Positions 32,549-43,589 of a stretch of 64,000 nucleotides of DNA are shown here, piece after piece. The position numbers and the translations under genes are program-made. This DNA comes from Colocasia esculenta (lineage: Eukaryota; Streptophyta; Magnoliopsida; Alismatales; Araceae), in assembly GCA_014218235.1 (NCBI GenBank), contig JACBKR010001245.1, positions 124,001-188,000 on the forward strand. Direction: 5' to 3'. The notes under the pieces were generated by a model, which saw only the letters and a program-made list of their open reading frames with translations, ran no database searches and was not told the DNA's origin. Every line of letters starts with the position of its first letter. The first letter of the stretch is position 1.

Positions 32549-35500
32549 TTACACATAATAAGCCTTAAGGTTAGAAACATGCCAGATCCTGGGAATGGCT
32601 TCGCCACTAGGAGTAGTTAGCTTATATGAGCCTTTCCCGAGGACGCGGGTGACCTGATAAGGTCCTTCCCATTTGATGGCAAGCTTGCCTACTGCTCTTC
32701 GGGGATCCGAAGCCGAACAGCGGCGCAGAACCAAATCTCCCACATTGAACCGCCTTTCCTGAACTCACGCATTATAATATTGTGCGAGTCGTTGCTGATA
32801 AGAAACGAGGCGAATGCTGGCGTCGCTCTGTCGTTCGCCCAGCATGTCCAAGTTTTCTCGAAGAGCACGGTTATTGGCGGCTTCATCAAAGTGGGTTGTT
32901 CGGATGGTTGGAAGGGCTACTTCCAAAGGCACAACTGCTTCCGAGCCGTAGGCCAGGTGGAAAGGTGTTTCCCCTGTAGCTACCCGAGCGGTTGTTCGGT
33001 GACACCAAAGGACGTTTGGGAGCTCATCGATCCATGATCCACCTGCAGCCTCCACTCTGGTTCGGATCCCGTGCAGCAATGTTCGGTTGGCGTTTTCGAC
33101 CAGACCGTTAGCTTGGGGATGAGCGACGGAGGTGAAGTGGTTGTAGATTCCGAGCTCGGCGCACTTCTGCATGAAGAAGGTGCTGTCAAACTGTTTCCCG
33201 TTGTCAGACGTAATCACCCTGGGGACGCCAAACCTGCAGAGAAGGTTCTTCCATACGAACTTCCATGCGGCCTGTTCGGTGATTGTGGTAACGGGTTCGG
33301 CCTCGATCCACTTGGTAAAGTAGTCGATGGCGACAAACAGGAACTTCTTCTGCCCTTGGGCCTCTGGAAAGGGGCCCAAGATGTCAATGCCCCATCTGGC
33401 GAAGGGGCGCGGCTCGAACAGACTGTGAAGCTGTTCGGCTGGCTGCTTGATGAGTACTCCGAACTTCTGGCATTCTGGGCATTTCCTGACGAAGGACATG
33501 CAATCCTTCTGAAGAGAAGGCCACCAGAACCCTGCTCGGATGAGGCTGCGTGCTAGCGTTCTGCCCCCCAGATGGCTTCCGCACAACCCCTCGTGGACTT
33601 CCTCTGTGGCTGCGAGGGCCTCCTCAGGGTTGAGGCAACGCAGAAGAGGTCTTGCAAGGGACCGCCGGTACAGCTTGCCTTCTACGAGGGTGAAATGCTG
33701 CGAGCGCATCCTGACTTTCCGAGCTTCATCCTGTTCGGGCGGAAGCTCGCCTCGGAGAAGGTACGCCAAGAGAGGGTCCACCCAACTTGGGGTCGGTGGG
33801 CCCGTTTCTATGGCGGCTACTTCAATCTCCGTGCTCGGTAAAGCGAGCTCTTCAATGAACACAGAGCGAGAAGGGGTGATGTCACCTGAAGATGCCAATT
33901 TGGCCAGTGCATCAGCTCGCGCGTTCTGCTCCCGCCGAACATGTATAACCTCGAAGTATACGAGGCCCTCTGTCTGGCTCTTGACCTGTTGGAGGTATTG
34001 AGCCATGCGAGGTTCCCTTGCTCCGAACTGTCCGCTCACCTGGCTGGCGACCAGCTGGGAGTCACTAAAGACTCTAAGCCGAATGGCCCCAAGGTGCCTA
34101 GCCATGCGGATACCGGACAGCAGAGCTTCATACTCGGCGACGTTGTTGGAGGCTGGAAAGCGGAAACGGAGGGCGTATTGGAACTCTAACCCCTCTGGGG
34201 AGGTGAGGACCAGACCTGCCCTGCTTCCAGTGACGCCAGAGGATCCTTCCACATAAAGCTCCCATGGGGGCTCGTCTGCCAGCGGTGGATCCTGGTCGGC
34301 TGGAAGGGTGCATTCCGCCACAAAGTCTGCTAACGCCTGTGCTTTGATTGCCGTCCTCGGTCGGAAGCTGATGTCAAACTCACCCAGCTCTATCGCCCAT
34401 TTGACCAACCTACCGGAAGCCTCCGGCCGCTGAAGGATGGACTTCAGGGGTTGATCGGTTAGCACTGTAACGGAATGGGCCTGAAAATAGGGCCTAAGCT
34501 TCCGAGCAGCTGTGACGAGAGCAAGGGCAAGTTTTTCCGCCCTGGGGTACCTCCTTTCTGCTTCTTGGAGAACCCTGCTGATGTAGTATACAGGATGCTG
34601 TGCCGCTCCTAATTCTCTGATCAAGACCGCACTGATGGAGTGTTCGGTGACCGAAAGGTACATGAACAGAGGTTCTCCGAGCACAGGCTTTGAGAGAACA
34701 GGAGGGGCTGCCAAATATGCCTTCAGCTCAGTGAAGGCAGCTTCGCATTCGTCAGTCCACAGTACTTGCCCCCCTTGCTTCGAGACGTTTTTAGGGCCTC
34801 GGAGCAACTTGAAGAAGTTAAAACTTCTTTCTGCTGCTCGGGACATGAACCTGTTCAGCGCAGCGAGACGTCCTGTCAGACGTTGGACGTCGCACACTGT
34901 CTTCGGACTGGACATCTCAAGCACGGCTTGGATTTTTTCCGGGTTCGCCTCTATTCCCCTGTTTGATACGAGGAACCCGAGGAACTTACCCGACCGAACA
35001 CCAAACGCGCATTTGGCTGGATTGAGCTTCATATTGTACCTTCGCAGAGTTGCGAAAGTTTCCTGGAGGTCGGAAATGTGATCAGTGCTCGGAAGAGTCT
35101 TGACCAACATGTCGTCGACGTAAACCTCCATGTTGCGCCCGATCTGCTGCTCGAACATCATGTTGACCAGCCGCTGGTATGTCGCGCCTGCATTCTTCAG
35201 ACCAAAAGGCATTCTGGTGAAGCAGTATAAGCCTAGGTCTGTAACGAACGTTGTGGCGTCTTGATCCGGAGGGTGCATGCTGATCTGGTGGTAACCAGAA
35301 TAAGCATCCAAAAAGCTGAGAAGCTCGTGTCCGGAAGTTGCGTCCACCAACTGGTCAATGCGTGGCAGAGGGAAATTATCCTTGGGCGTCGCCTTATTGA
35401 GATCTTTGTAATCCACGCACACACGCCACTTGCCGTTGGTCTTGCGTACGAGGACCACGTTGGAGATCCATCTTGGATATTGGGCTTCTCAGAGGAGCCC

Positions 35501-36478
35501 AACAGTTCGGCCTTTGGTCACGTGATCCCGAATCACGGTCTGCCGTTCTCGGTTCACAGATCGCCTTCTTTGTTGTACTGGTGGGATCCGCGGATCCAGC
35601 CGAAGGCTGTGCACCATGACTTCCGGGGGAATGCCTGGAAGGTCGTCATCGGACCAAGCGAACACGTCCAAATTGGCCAGCAGGAAGGCTGTGTAGCGCT
35701 GCTGCTCGGCCTCTGTCAACAGGGCACCAACGTACAGGACGTGTTCGGGGTCGTCACCCACCTGAATAGGGATTAGATCTTCAGCAGGCGTCCCTCGGCT
35801 GGTTGAAGGCTGATCGGAAGCCGGAGGAGCCGGATCAACGAGTGGCTGTTTGTCCCTTAAGGAGAGGACATAGCAGCGACGAGACTCGCGCTGACATCCG
35901 AGCACTTCACCAACTCCGCTCGGAGTTGGAAACTTCATTTTCTGGTGGAGTGATGAAGGCACTGCTTTGATTCACCCGATCAGACCTCTGCCAAGAATAG
36001 CATTGTATCCAGGCATGTTGTTGATGACCAAAAAGTCAACAATTTTGGTCACAGCTTTCGGAGCCGTTCCCAAGGTAATCGGAAGGTGAATCCTTCCCAT
36101 GGGCTGGACCGAAACTCCCGAAAAGCCGAAAAGTGGCGAGTTTACAGGGGTGAGTTGATCGGTTCGCAGTCCCATGAGGACAAAACAGTCGTAAGCCAAG
36201 ACATCGGGGGCGCTTCTATTATCTACCAGAATCCAGCGCACGTTACAGTGGTTGATGGTGGCCGAAATGACCAACGCATCCGTGTGTGGGGTCGTAACCC
36301 CTACAAGATCTTCGTCTGAGAAGGTTATAGCCTCCTTGGGCTGTGCGCGTGCGGGACTGGTAGGATATGGGGCCGGCCGAACAGTCGGAGGCCTGTCTAC
36401 GACATGCACTCGCCTTGCGTAATCGCGTCGGCTTCGAGTGCTTTCTCCACCCGCGCCGAAGCCTCCCGCGATCACGTT
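32549..36478 (-). pseudogene. Copy 2 pol: protease, RT, RNase H, archaeal-type RNase H, integrase (one frame, broken by stops)
   Basis: A single minus-strand frame continuous with gag, interrupted by TGA at 35972-35974, 35489-35491 and 32765-32767. The first two align with Arg codons in copy 1. The protease motif reads VDNRSAPDVL: the Gly of the D-N-G motif is Arg here. RT has LSFLDAYSGYHQ and YVDD. The RT-linked RNase H is followed by the archaeal-type one, whose first catalytic Asp (YVDGS in copy 1) is Glu (YVEGS). Integrase shows the H-H-C-C finger and a full D,D-35-E core: WGIDILG, SDNGKQF, and Glu in GLVENANRT. After the last stop the frame continues with the usual integrase tail beginning GDLVLRR; there is no chromodomain. 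The central 897-codon stretch (35458-32765) is uninterrupted. Confidence 0.93.
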
Positions 36479-38049
36479 GATCTCCTGCCCATTGGGCTCG
36501 TTGTTGATCGGCTGCTCGGGAGTGCGGTCTCGGCGTCGGGGGCGCTCTTCGTTCCGGCGCACGAACCGTCCAAGATAGCCGTGCTTGATAAGGTCTTCGA
36601 TTTCGTCCTTAAGCTGGCGGCACTCGGAGGTGTCGTGGCCGTGGTCGCGATGAAATCGACAGTACTTATTTTGATCGCGCTTCCGAGGGTCGGAGCGCAT
36701 TCTCTGGGGCCACCGAACAAAAGCTTCATTCCTGATCTCTGCCAGGATTTGTTCGGGTGCCACGGTGAGGGGGGTGTAGTTGGTGAAGGGGCGCGGACGG
36801 CGCGGAGAATCGCCATTGCGCCGTCCTTTCTTCCGATCTCGGTCGGAACCGTTGTCGGAAGGCCGCTTCTTGTCCGACTGCTCCCCCTGTTCGGCCCTAC
36901 TCGCCGCCAGGCTCTCCTCGCAAGCTGCATGGCGCTGTGCGATGGAGAGTAGTTCGGCGAGGGTGGCAGGCTGCTGGACGCCGAGGGTCCTCTGCAAAAA
37001 ACCGTCGCGAGTGCCCTGGATGAGGGCACTGGTGGCGAGAGGGACGTCCAGGCGCGAGATGCGAAGCGCCTCTGTTCGGAACCTCTTGACGAAGTCCCGA
37101 AGTGCCTCGCCTTTCTTCTGGCGCACAGCCAGAAGAGAAGCCACCGTTCGCGGCTGCGATCTCCCGCCAAGAAAGTTGTCCCTGAAGGACTTCTTCAGTT
37201 GGCAGAAGGATGTGATGGAGCCCGCGGGGAGGGTTTCAAACCAAGCCCTAGCGGTTTCCTTGAGGGTTGCAGGGAAAGCCCTGCACTTGGCCGCGTCCGA
37301 TGCTCTGTGGAACACCATGTGCGACTCGAAGCCGTAGATGTGGTCGGCCGGGTCGGTTGTGCCGTCGTAGGGCACGATGGTGGGCAGAGGGAGTTTGGAG
37401 GAGACTTGGGCCTCCAGGATCTCCCTGCTGAAAGGAGAGCGGAAGTCCAGGTCGTCCTCCGCCGGAGCCTTGCCCTCCGCACGCTGAACCATCGCGTCCA
37501 TGCGGCGTTCGAGGTCGACCACACGCCTCAGGCGCCTGGCGAGCTCCTGCTCGGAGTTGGCGGGGCCCCCTCGCCCAGAGGCGTGGGAGTTGCCTCCTAC
37601 GACCGATCGCGGCGGACGGGGGAGATGATAGAGCGTCGGGGCGAACGCCCACGGCGCTCTGGTGCTCGCTCCTCCGACGGGGCCCGGTGAGACCGGCGCG
37701 GCGACTCCGCCTGCTGCTCCTGCGGCGCCAGGGGGACGCGGGAGCGTCGATGTGACGATTCCGCCTGCCGCTCACGCGGCAAGGAAACCGCCGGGGCCGC
37801 TGCCCCCGCCAACTGGGCCTGCAGGGCGAGGCAGACGCCCGTCAACTGTTGCATTTGCCCCCGGAGCTCCGCTACTTCGAGGGCAGTTGCAGGTGCAACA
37901 GCCGACGGTGCTGGGACGTCGTGGTTAGCACCAGCGGGGTCAACGGCGACGTCACCAAGGGGGGATCGACGGCGAGAGTCCCCTCGTGACTGGCGGGACC
38001 TCGTCGCCCTGCTTCCTACATTCTGGTATGAAGATCGTCCTCGAGCCAT
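36479..38049 (-). pseudogene. Copy 2 gag
   Basis: Starts at the ATG at 38049, 31 nt inside the 5' LTR boundary. The first 150 codons (38049-37597) are Ser/Arg/Pro-rich and lie in a different frame from the rest, so an indel between 37597 and 37522 breaks the gene. The main frame from 37522 carries the gag core (TLKETARAWFETLPAGS region, residues about 85-103 from 37522) and the zinc-knuckle-like CRFHRDHGHDTSEC at residues 288-301. It then passes without a stop into protease, so gag and pol form one polyprotein frame. Confidence 0.88.
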
Positions 38050-38057
38050 GGCAGCGT

Positions 38058-38079
38058 CGTTCCCACAGACGGCGCCAAA
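38058..38079 (-). other. Copy 2 primer-binding site (TGGCGCC type)
   Basis: Adjoins the 5' LTR on the minus strand and begins TTTGGCGCCGTCTGTGGG, identical to copy 1. It fixes the element's direction. Confidence 0.82.
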
Positions 38080-38853
38080 TGTGGTGGTATGATCCTGTTT
38101 GGGCCTGAGCCAAACGGGCCTCCACTAGAAAAAAGGGGGAAGACGATCGCTGGTGAGGACGAAGGCCTGCAAAACCAGAAGAGGATCAAGAGGCCCGGTG
38201 AAGACCGGGGAAACCCTCCGATGCCTAAGTCAGTGGAGAGCTTGTGAGGCAGGGGGTTTCGGAATGCGAGAATGTGTTCGCGTGAGGAAGAGAACGTACC
38301 GTTGCATGGTACTGTACCTGTGCCTTTATAGGCGTTGGTGTAGAGGCCAACGTGCGTAACGTTAGGCAGATCGTGCCTGAAGAGGCGCCTTGACGCACGC
38401 GCATAACGGGAGGAGTTATGACTCCGGTGCCCGTTAGGCTGCCAGGCAGTTCATGCCCCTTGATGGTGGAGAACGTGGCCCAGGACGGTTACAGCCGCAT
38501 TGTAAGCCAGGGAGCCTGTTCGGAACCCTTTGGGGATGCTTTCCGAGTAGGTGACCCACATGGGGGATCGAACCCGCTGTTCGGTGATGTTGGGGGTCGT
38601 CCCGCGCAGTAAGTTTACTGTTCCTGTTCGGAATCTTTCTGCAGGTGTTCGGTTGCAGAGTAACAGACGACCTGCCCGGGGGCATACCGCCACAAGGCTT
38701 GACAGTGTCCGATCAAGCTGGCGGTATTCTTGAGATCATGACATCGTCTTGGGATAAACATGACCCGTTGAGATGGGGCCACGTCAGTTGATAAGACGCG
38801 CATGGGCCGTAGTGGGCCATTATGGGTATAGGCGGCCAGATTTGGCCACCACA
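38080..38853 (-). repeat. Copy 2 5' LTR, 774 bp
   Basis: The partner of 28389-29162. A TATA box on the minus strand (TATAAAGG, 38323-38330) lies mid-LTR and would drive the gag-pol transcript leftwards. Flanked by the TGCAC duplication at 38854-38858. Confidence 0.95.
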
Positions 38854-39324
38854 TGCACTAATATGTATACAAAGATTCTCCATACCAAAAGTTCTCTGAA
38901 TTGAGAAAAGTGGGAAAACAACGGAACGAGCTGAAATGACCACCAAAGCCAACCTTTTGTGGAATAAGGGCTGGGGGATATGCATTTAGCAACATCCAAA
39001 CAATCTGCTAATGGCCCAAATCTAGCCGTCTACCTATTCACTTCTTTACCTGTAAAAAACCCATTCACAGGCATTATTAAATCCACTTCTAAACACACTC
39101 ATCCAATCATATTTAACATCTTCATTATGCCACTGCAATAAGGCATGCCATTTGAGTAACCTAAAGTGGCATATGTAATATTCCAGACAAACGATGGGCA
39201 GTCAGCAAGTAATTGCAGAAAACATAACATCATGATTAATTACCCCAGCATCTCTACCACATGTACACCATGCCATATATAATATATATGTGAGTTACCA
39301 GAAGCAATCACAGATGCCCAAGAC

Positions 39325-39636
39325 CCTGAAGCAATCACAAAGCTTTAATAAGATCCAAGCAAAAAGCGTTTTCTTTAAAAATGACATATTTTTTAAAAGT
39401 TATTAGGTGAATTATAGGACCTTAAAAACTTTAATTCTCAACATAGTATATTTTTGACCGTCAACGGCCATACCCGTACATGCGCTGGCGCGATAGTTTA
39501 AAAAATATATAAAATAATAAAATCGGTCTTGAGTTATTAGGTGTAGCCAAATCTTTGAAATCACAAAGCTTTAATTCCATCACCGTTTAAAAGATCCTGA
39601 AGCAATCACAAAGCTTTAATAAGATCCAAGCAAAAA
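39325..39636. repeat. Tandem duplication of flank plus Mutator-like left end (unit 271 bp)
   Basis: The phrase CCTGAAGCAATCACAAAGC, followed by the rest of the flank, the 9-bp target sequence AAGCAAAAA and the transposon terminus, occurs at 39325 and again at 39596. The repeat therefore copies host flank together with the element's left end. The second left end (from 39637) begins GGGTTTTC, the first (from 39366) GCGTTTTC. Confidence 0.8.
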
Positions 39637-40455
39637 GGGTTTTCTTTAAAAATTGCACACTTTCAAGAAGTTATTAGGTGTAGCATATATACTTTTGACC
39701 GTCAATGGACGTGCACATGCATGTGCTGGCGCAGCCGTTTAAAAATATATAAAATAATAAAATCGATCATGGAATGTTAATAATATATTAATTTGTAATC
39801 AAATATTCATCTTACCGTTAGATTTTTAATTTTACTCATCTAATAAATTAAATCTTATTTATTAAATAATCAAGTTGCTATAGTATCAATGTTATGTTAA
39901 TAATATATTATTTTTAATTTAAAGACACTCTTATATTATTAACATAATTCTAATATTATCTTCAAATCTATGCACCCCGATAAGATGTCACCGGACTTCG
40001 GTGACAGAATTGATCAATATGAACCACCATTATTAGAAAAAAAATATGCTGATTTTAAAAGTATGAACATCGAGAATTACTTAAGTACGGATATCGAGAT
40101 TAATTCAATTTATTAATTTTTAAAATAATTTTTACTCGACAAATTTTTATTTTGAAAATTAAACTAAAATCATTATAAAATGTATCACCTTCTAATTAAC
40201 TTGTATTTAAATTATCACCTCAATTAGATATTATTTAGATATAAAATTAAAGATTTTAATTTATTTTTTAAAAGAAGATTTGACTACGCAGTAAGTCGAT
40301 TATTGAATGACCATTCTGTCCGATTTTATTATTTTATATATTTTTAAATAGTTGCGACATGCAGTCAAAATTATACTATATTGAGCATTAAAGTTTTTAA
40401 GGTGCCATTCACCTAATAACTTTTAAAAATGTGCCATTTTAAAGAAAAAAAACCC
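39366..40455. mobile_element. Mutator-like non-autonomous element, family M copy 1 (1,090 bp, TSD AAGCAAAAA)
   Basis: The left end GCGTTTTCTTTAAAAATG and the right end (reverse complement GGGTTTTTTTTCTTTAAAATG) are long, similar inverted repeats continuing through TTATTAGGTGAA and ACTTTAAT. The 9-bp duplication AAGCAAAAA is perfect (39357-39365 and 40456-40464), as for Mutator-type elements. The interior is AT-rich with no transposase. Subterminal words GACCGTCAA and GCGCTGGCGC are shared with the larger relative at 61216-63239. An internal tandem duplication repeats its left end. Confidence 0.8.
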
Positions 40456-40636
40456 AAGCAAAAACCTGTAGATAGCTGGTTAGTCCTGCCTGAAGATAAC
40501 AATAGTACTTAATTGAAACGGCATCAATGTCAAGTTCCAACATCAACTGGTATCTACTACCTAATTAGATAGATAGAAATAAAAGGATAGAAGTTATAAT
40601 GTAGAAATTAGACCCTCAAATCCAATACCTTCTCTG

Positions 40637-42268
40637 CTAATAAATCATGTACTGCATCAAGTCGAACTCCAATTCTACTGCCGGGGAACCCCTCCTCAGC
40701 TTGGGCAGCTGCTTTGCTATGAGGTCCCGAGCTGCAACATTTTCCATCCAAAACTTCAAAGAGAGCTTCTGCAACGCGCGTGCCTCCATCAGGAAGAAAC
40801 ACGCTAGTTTCATCTCATAGGTGTCTCCAGTGACGCCATAGATGGTCACCTCCTTCAGGTGGTGACGCAGACAGCCCATCTTTTCCAGCATTTCTTGGTG
40901 CTCCAAGAACAGCAGTAGGGGATGAGAAGGCACCCTGGGGTGGACAGGGTCGCCAGCGCTCTCCAGCGTGCTCACGAAGAGGTTGAAGACTCGCAGGCAG
41001 CTACATCTTTGGAGCAACGCGACCATGCACTGTATCTGTCGTCGATCCTGGAGAGAAACTTCCATATCCAGCTGTGTGAGGGAGACGAACGGTGGGCGGT
41101 ACTTCTCTGGCGGCATTTCCTTGGACAAGCACTGCAACACAACCAGTGAAAAGAAGAATAACAAAAAACCATGCATGCAGCATAACCATGGCGGGTCACA
41201 GATGCTAAATACAGGACCATGAACATGGCGGCGATGACGAAGGGGAACAAGGACAACAAGGGAAAGGAGGAAGGTGCAGGTGGGGGGGAAGGAGGGGGAT
41301 ACCCGGATCGATGTGCCAGACAGATGAAGGGATCGGAAATGGGCAGCATCCTCCAGAAGTTTCCTCAGGGCCTCTGCTACCAGTCGGCACGGGGGGCCAT
41401 CTTCTTCCCATTCGTCTTCCAGGAGCCCCTCGGCCCCTTCGATCAGATGCAGGCGCAAGGATGTCAACTTCGGACACCGGATGGTGAACTCCTCGCACCA
41501 CCAGGCGATCATGCCGACGAACAGGCTCTCGAGGTTGGGAGCCTCGACGACGATAACCTCGCACTCGATCTGAATGGGACCGAGGTAAGGGCCGTGATAG
41601 CCGAACTCCAGGCTCCGGAGGCTGGGCGCGCCACAGATCCGGAGGTCCCCCACCTCGTTGCAGTCCCACATCCGCAGCGTCTCGATCGCGGGGCAGGTAG
41701 AGATGAGGACCTGCAACAGGTCGCCGTGGATGTCGACGGCCTGGAGATCCACCTCCCGGAGCCCCGTGGATCGGATGTTTGGAGGGGGGCTCTCCTGTGG
41801 CCGGCCTGTGATCAGGCGGCAGAAGACCAGCTTCAGGACGGCCAGGGATCTGCAGTGGTGAAGAATCGGGTATATGTCGAGCGCCCGGTTCTCCACGCAC
41901 TCGAGCTCCTGGACGCCTTTGGAAGCGATCGCCTCTGCCCACCGGTCAAATCGTTCGCCGGTCTCGAAGGAGGAGAAGACGCATCGGCGGATCAGACCCC
42001 AGTAGTCTGCCAAGTCGAAGTTGTTTTCCGCCGTCGAGGAAGAAAGGTCCAGCTCGTCGAGGACGGGGAGGAGGGACAGGACGGGGCCCCAGCGGCGGGA
42101 GAGGGCGCTCATCCTGACGACTTCTCTGACGTGGACACGGGAGAGAATGGAGAGCAGCACCTCCTCTGGCAGGTTCCTCAGGCGGTCTGTAGCAGTGGCC
42201 GCCCTTGATGGCTCCTGTTCCCCGCCATCGAACCTCCAGTCCGGCGGCGGCCTCCTCTTCCCGTCCAT
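40637..42268 (-). CDS. F-box/LRR (FBD-type) protein, paralog A (2 exons)
   Basis: Exons 42268-41303 and 41131-40637; 486 residues. The F-box lies at residues 28-65 (DRLRNLPEEVLLSILSRV, then REVVRMSALSRRW), followed by degenerate leucine-rich repeats and a C-terminal FBD-like region. F-box proteins of this type are substrate-recognition subunits of SCF (SKP1-CUL1) ubiquitin ligases; the target is unknown. The 171-nt intron (41302-41132, GT...TTGCAG) is divisible by three and has no stop, so the unspliced frame is also open for 554 codons. I prefer splicing because the paralog at 45922-47887 splits at the same place, right before Cys-Leu. The start ATG at 42268 lies just before the basic leader; an acceptor-like TTTTTTTGCAG at 42299 hints at a 5'-UTR intron. 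Plus-strand frames here are shadows. Confidence 0.82.
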   Translation of the reverse strand: MDGKRRPPPDWRFDGGEQEPSRAATATDRLRNLPEEVLLSILSRVHVREVVRMSALSRRWGPVLSLLPVLDELDLSSSTAENNFDLADYWGLIRRCVFSSFETGERFDRWAEAIASKGVQELECVENRALDIYPILHHCRSLAVLKLVFCRLITGRPQESPPPNIRSTGLREVDLQAVDIHGDLLQVLISTCPAIETLRMWDCNEVGDLRICGAPSLRSLEFGYHGPYLGPIQIECEVIVVEAPNLESLFVGMIAWWCEEFTIRCPKLTSLRLHLIEGAEGLLEDEWEEDGPPCRLVAEALRKLLEDAAHFRSLHLSGTSIRVSPSFPPTCTFLLSLVVLVPLRHRRHVHGPVFSICDPPWLCCMHGFLLFFFSLVVLQCLSKEMPPEKYRPPFVSLTQLDMEVSLQDRRQIQCMVALLQRCSCLRVFNLFVSTLESAGDPVHPRVPSHPLLLFLEHQEMLEKMGCLRHHLKEVTIYGVTGDTYEMKLACFFLMEARALQKLSLKFWMENVAARDLIAKQLPKLRRGSPAVELEFDLMQYMIY

Positions 42269-42301
42269 GCCTGCTGCAGCTCTTCTGCGAGGACCCTGCA
42301 A

Positions 42302-42919
42302 AAAAAGTTACCAGCTGCCCGCTTCTTCTCCGGCCAGCGCTCTGCTTCTTGCCTTTCGAGGAGGTTTGGTGGGAATATATAAAACTATATTTTCATAATA
42401 AAGACATATATAAATACATTTCAAAAATAGAGGATGGCTAATCTATTGTGAAGTAGAAGGGATCTTTTTGTTATTGATTTCTAAAAATTTTAGGATTTAA
42501 TGAACTATAATGTAATGGTTAGATAAGTTTTGGTACCCCATATAAGTTTTGGTAGTCCATAGATCATATTTAAGTTGTTCTGCATTTTTTTTCAACATAT
42601 GAAATTCATAGAAGGGTAATATCTTGCAATACAAGATATGAGTGGATTTGACATTAATGTTTGGCCAAAAAAAAAAACATCACAACCATTTATCATTAGT
42701 TGATCTTCGGAGAAATGCTTTACATGACATCATGCGTGTATCATATAAAGAGAAATGTTTGTTACTAAATTTAATTGACAACAAGATCTAAGTAAATTAT
42801 TTGTCAATTTTTTTAATGAAATTGTTAATGAGTAAGTTTAAACTTTGTTACCAAACCAATCTAATAACAAATTTTTCTATACGGAATTCATGCCACGCGG
42901 CCGGAGATGGATAGATTCC
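42302..42919. other. Upstream region of F-box gene A, nothing recognised
   Basis: GC-rich leader to about 42360, then AT-rich sequence with no gene. Presumed promoter of the minus-strand F-box gene; no clear box was singled out. Confidence 0.5.
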
Positions 42920-42983
42920 ATCCTACCCATGGGATTCACACCACACGAACTTCAACTGCTCTTAATGTGTTGCGCAAAATGAC
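42920..42983 (+). repeat. 64-bp direct repeat, left of the CACTA-like element
   Basis: Aligns without gaps to 44527-44590 with about six mismatches. The two copies bracket the CACTA-like element and are far longer than a CACTA target duplication (3 bp). Confidence 0.85.
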
Positions 42984-43458
42984 GCACTACAAGAAACAAG
43001 ACATATGTCAGCAGTTTATAGTCATTGACAAAAGATAAAAAATCATTGACATAGATATATGTCAGCGGCTTTTAATTAAGTCGTTGACAAATTGATCGTC
43101 GACTAATGTTTGTCAGCGGACGTCATTAATCGTTGACCAATGCTTCATATGTCAGCGGTTAGCATCTGATGACATATATTGGATATATCAATAGATCATA
43201 GCTGTTGACATATAGTACATATGTCAGCGGCTGTCGATTGTTGACATATGAGGAATATGTCAGCAACTTCCTGCAGCTGCTGACAAAGATTTTTTTTAAG
43301 GAAAAAAAACCCTATCGCCCTCCCCCCATAGCCTCCTCCGCCCCTACAACCCCCCTCTCCTAATCTCGGCACTGCCCCTAACTCCTCTCTCCCCTGTCAC
43401 CTCCTCCAGCCCTGCAACCCCCTCCCCTAGTCCCGGTGCTTTCTCCCACCTCCGTCCT

Positions 43459-43495
43459 CCCCCCCCCCCCCCCCCCCCCCCCCCCACACACACAC
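43459..43495 (+). repeat. Homopolymer of 27 C followed by (AC)5
   Basis: 43459-43485 is uninterrupted C, then ACACACACAC. It lies inside the CACTA-like element, downstream of the captured gene piece. The tract length may be inaccurate in the assembly. Confidence 0.9.
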
Positions 43496-43589
43496 CTCCT
43501 CCACCCCTGCAACCCCCCTCCCCCGATCCCTGCGACGTTGCCACCTTCTTCCTCCGCGCCAACACCTCCCGTCCCCTCACGAGGCCGGC

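Larger units (their letters stand above)
28389..38853 (-). mobile_element. Tat-lineage Ty3/gypsy retrotransposon, copy 2, full length (10,465 bp)
   Basis: A complete element read on the minus strand: 5' LTR 38080-38853, TGGCGCC primer site, gag, protease, RT, RNase H, archaeal-type RNase H, integrase, an antisense gene on the plus strand, polypurine tract and 3' LTR 28389-29162. The target duplication TGCAC is perfect (28384-28388 and 38854-38858). Both LTRs are 774 bp, and I count about a dozen single-base differences, nearly all transitions, so insertion was recent. The minus-strand coding region is nevertheless broken by several stops. The dual RNase H and the antisense gene near the 3' LTR are hallmarks of the Tat lineage. 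Confidence 0.96.

Noticed and set aside
41219..42208. 329-codon plus-strand frame across F-box gene A, and a similar 353-codon frame at 46836-47897 across gene B
   Set aside because: Both are antisense to GC-rich F-box/LRR exons; neither encodes a recognisable motif, whereas the minus strand gives matching paralogs.
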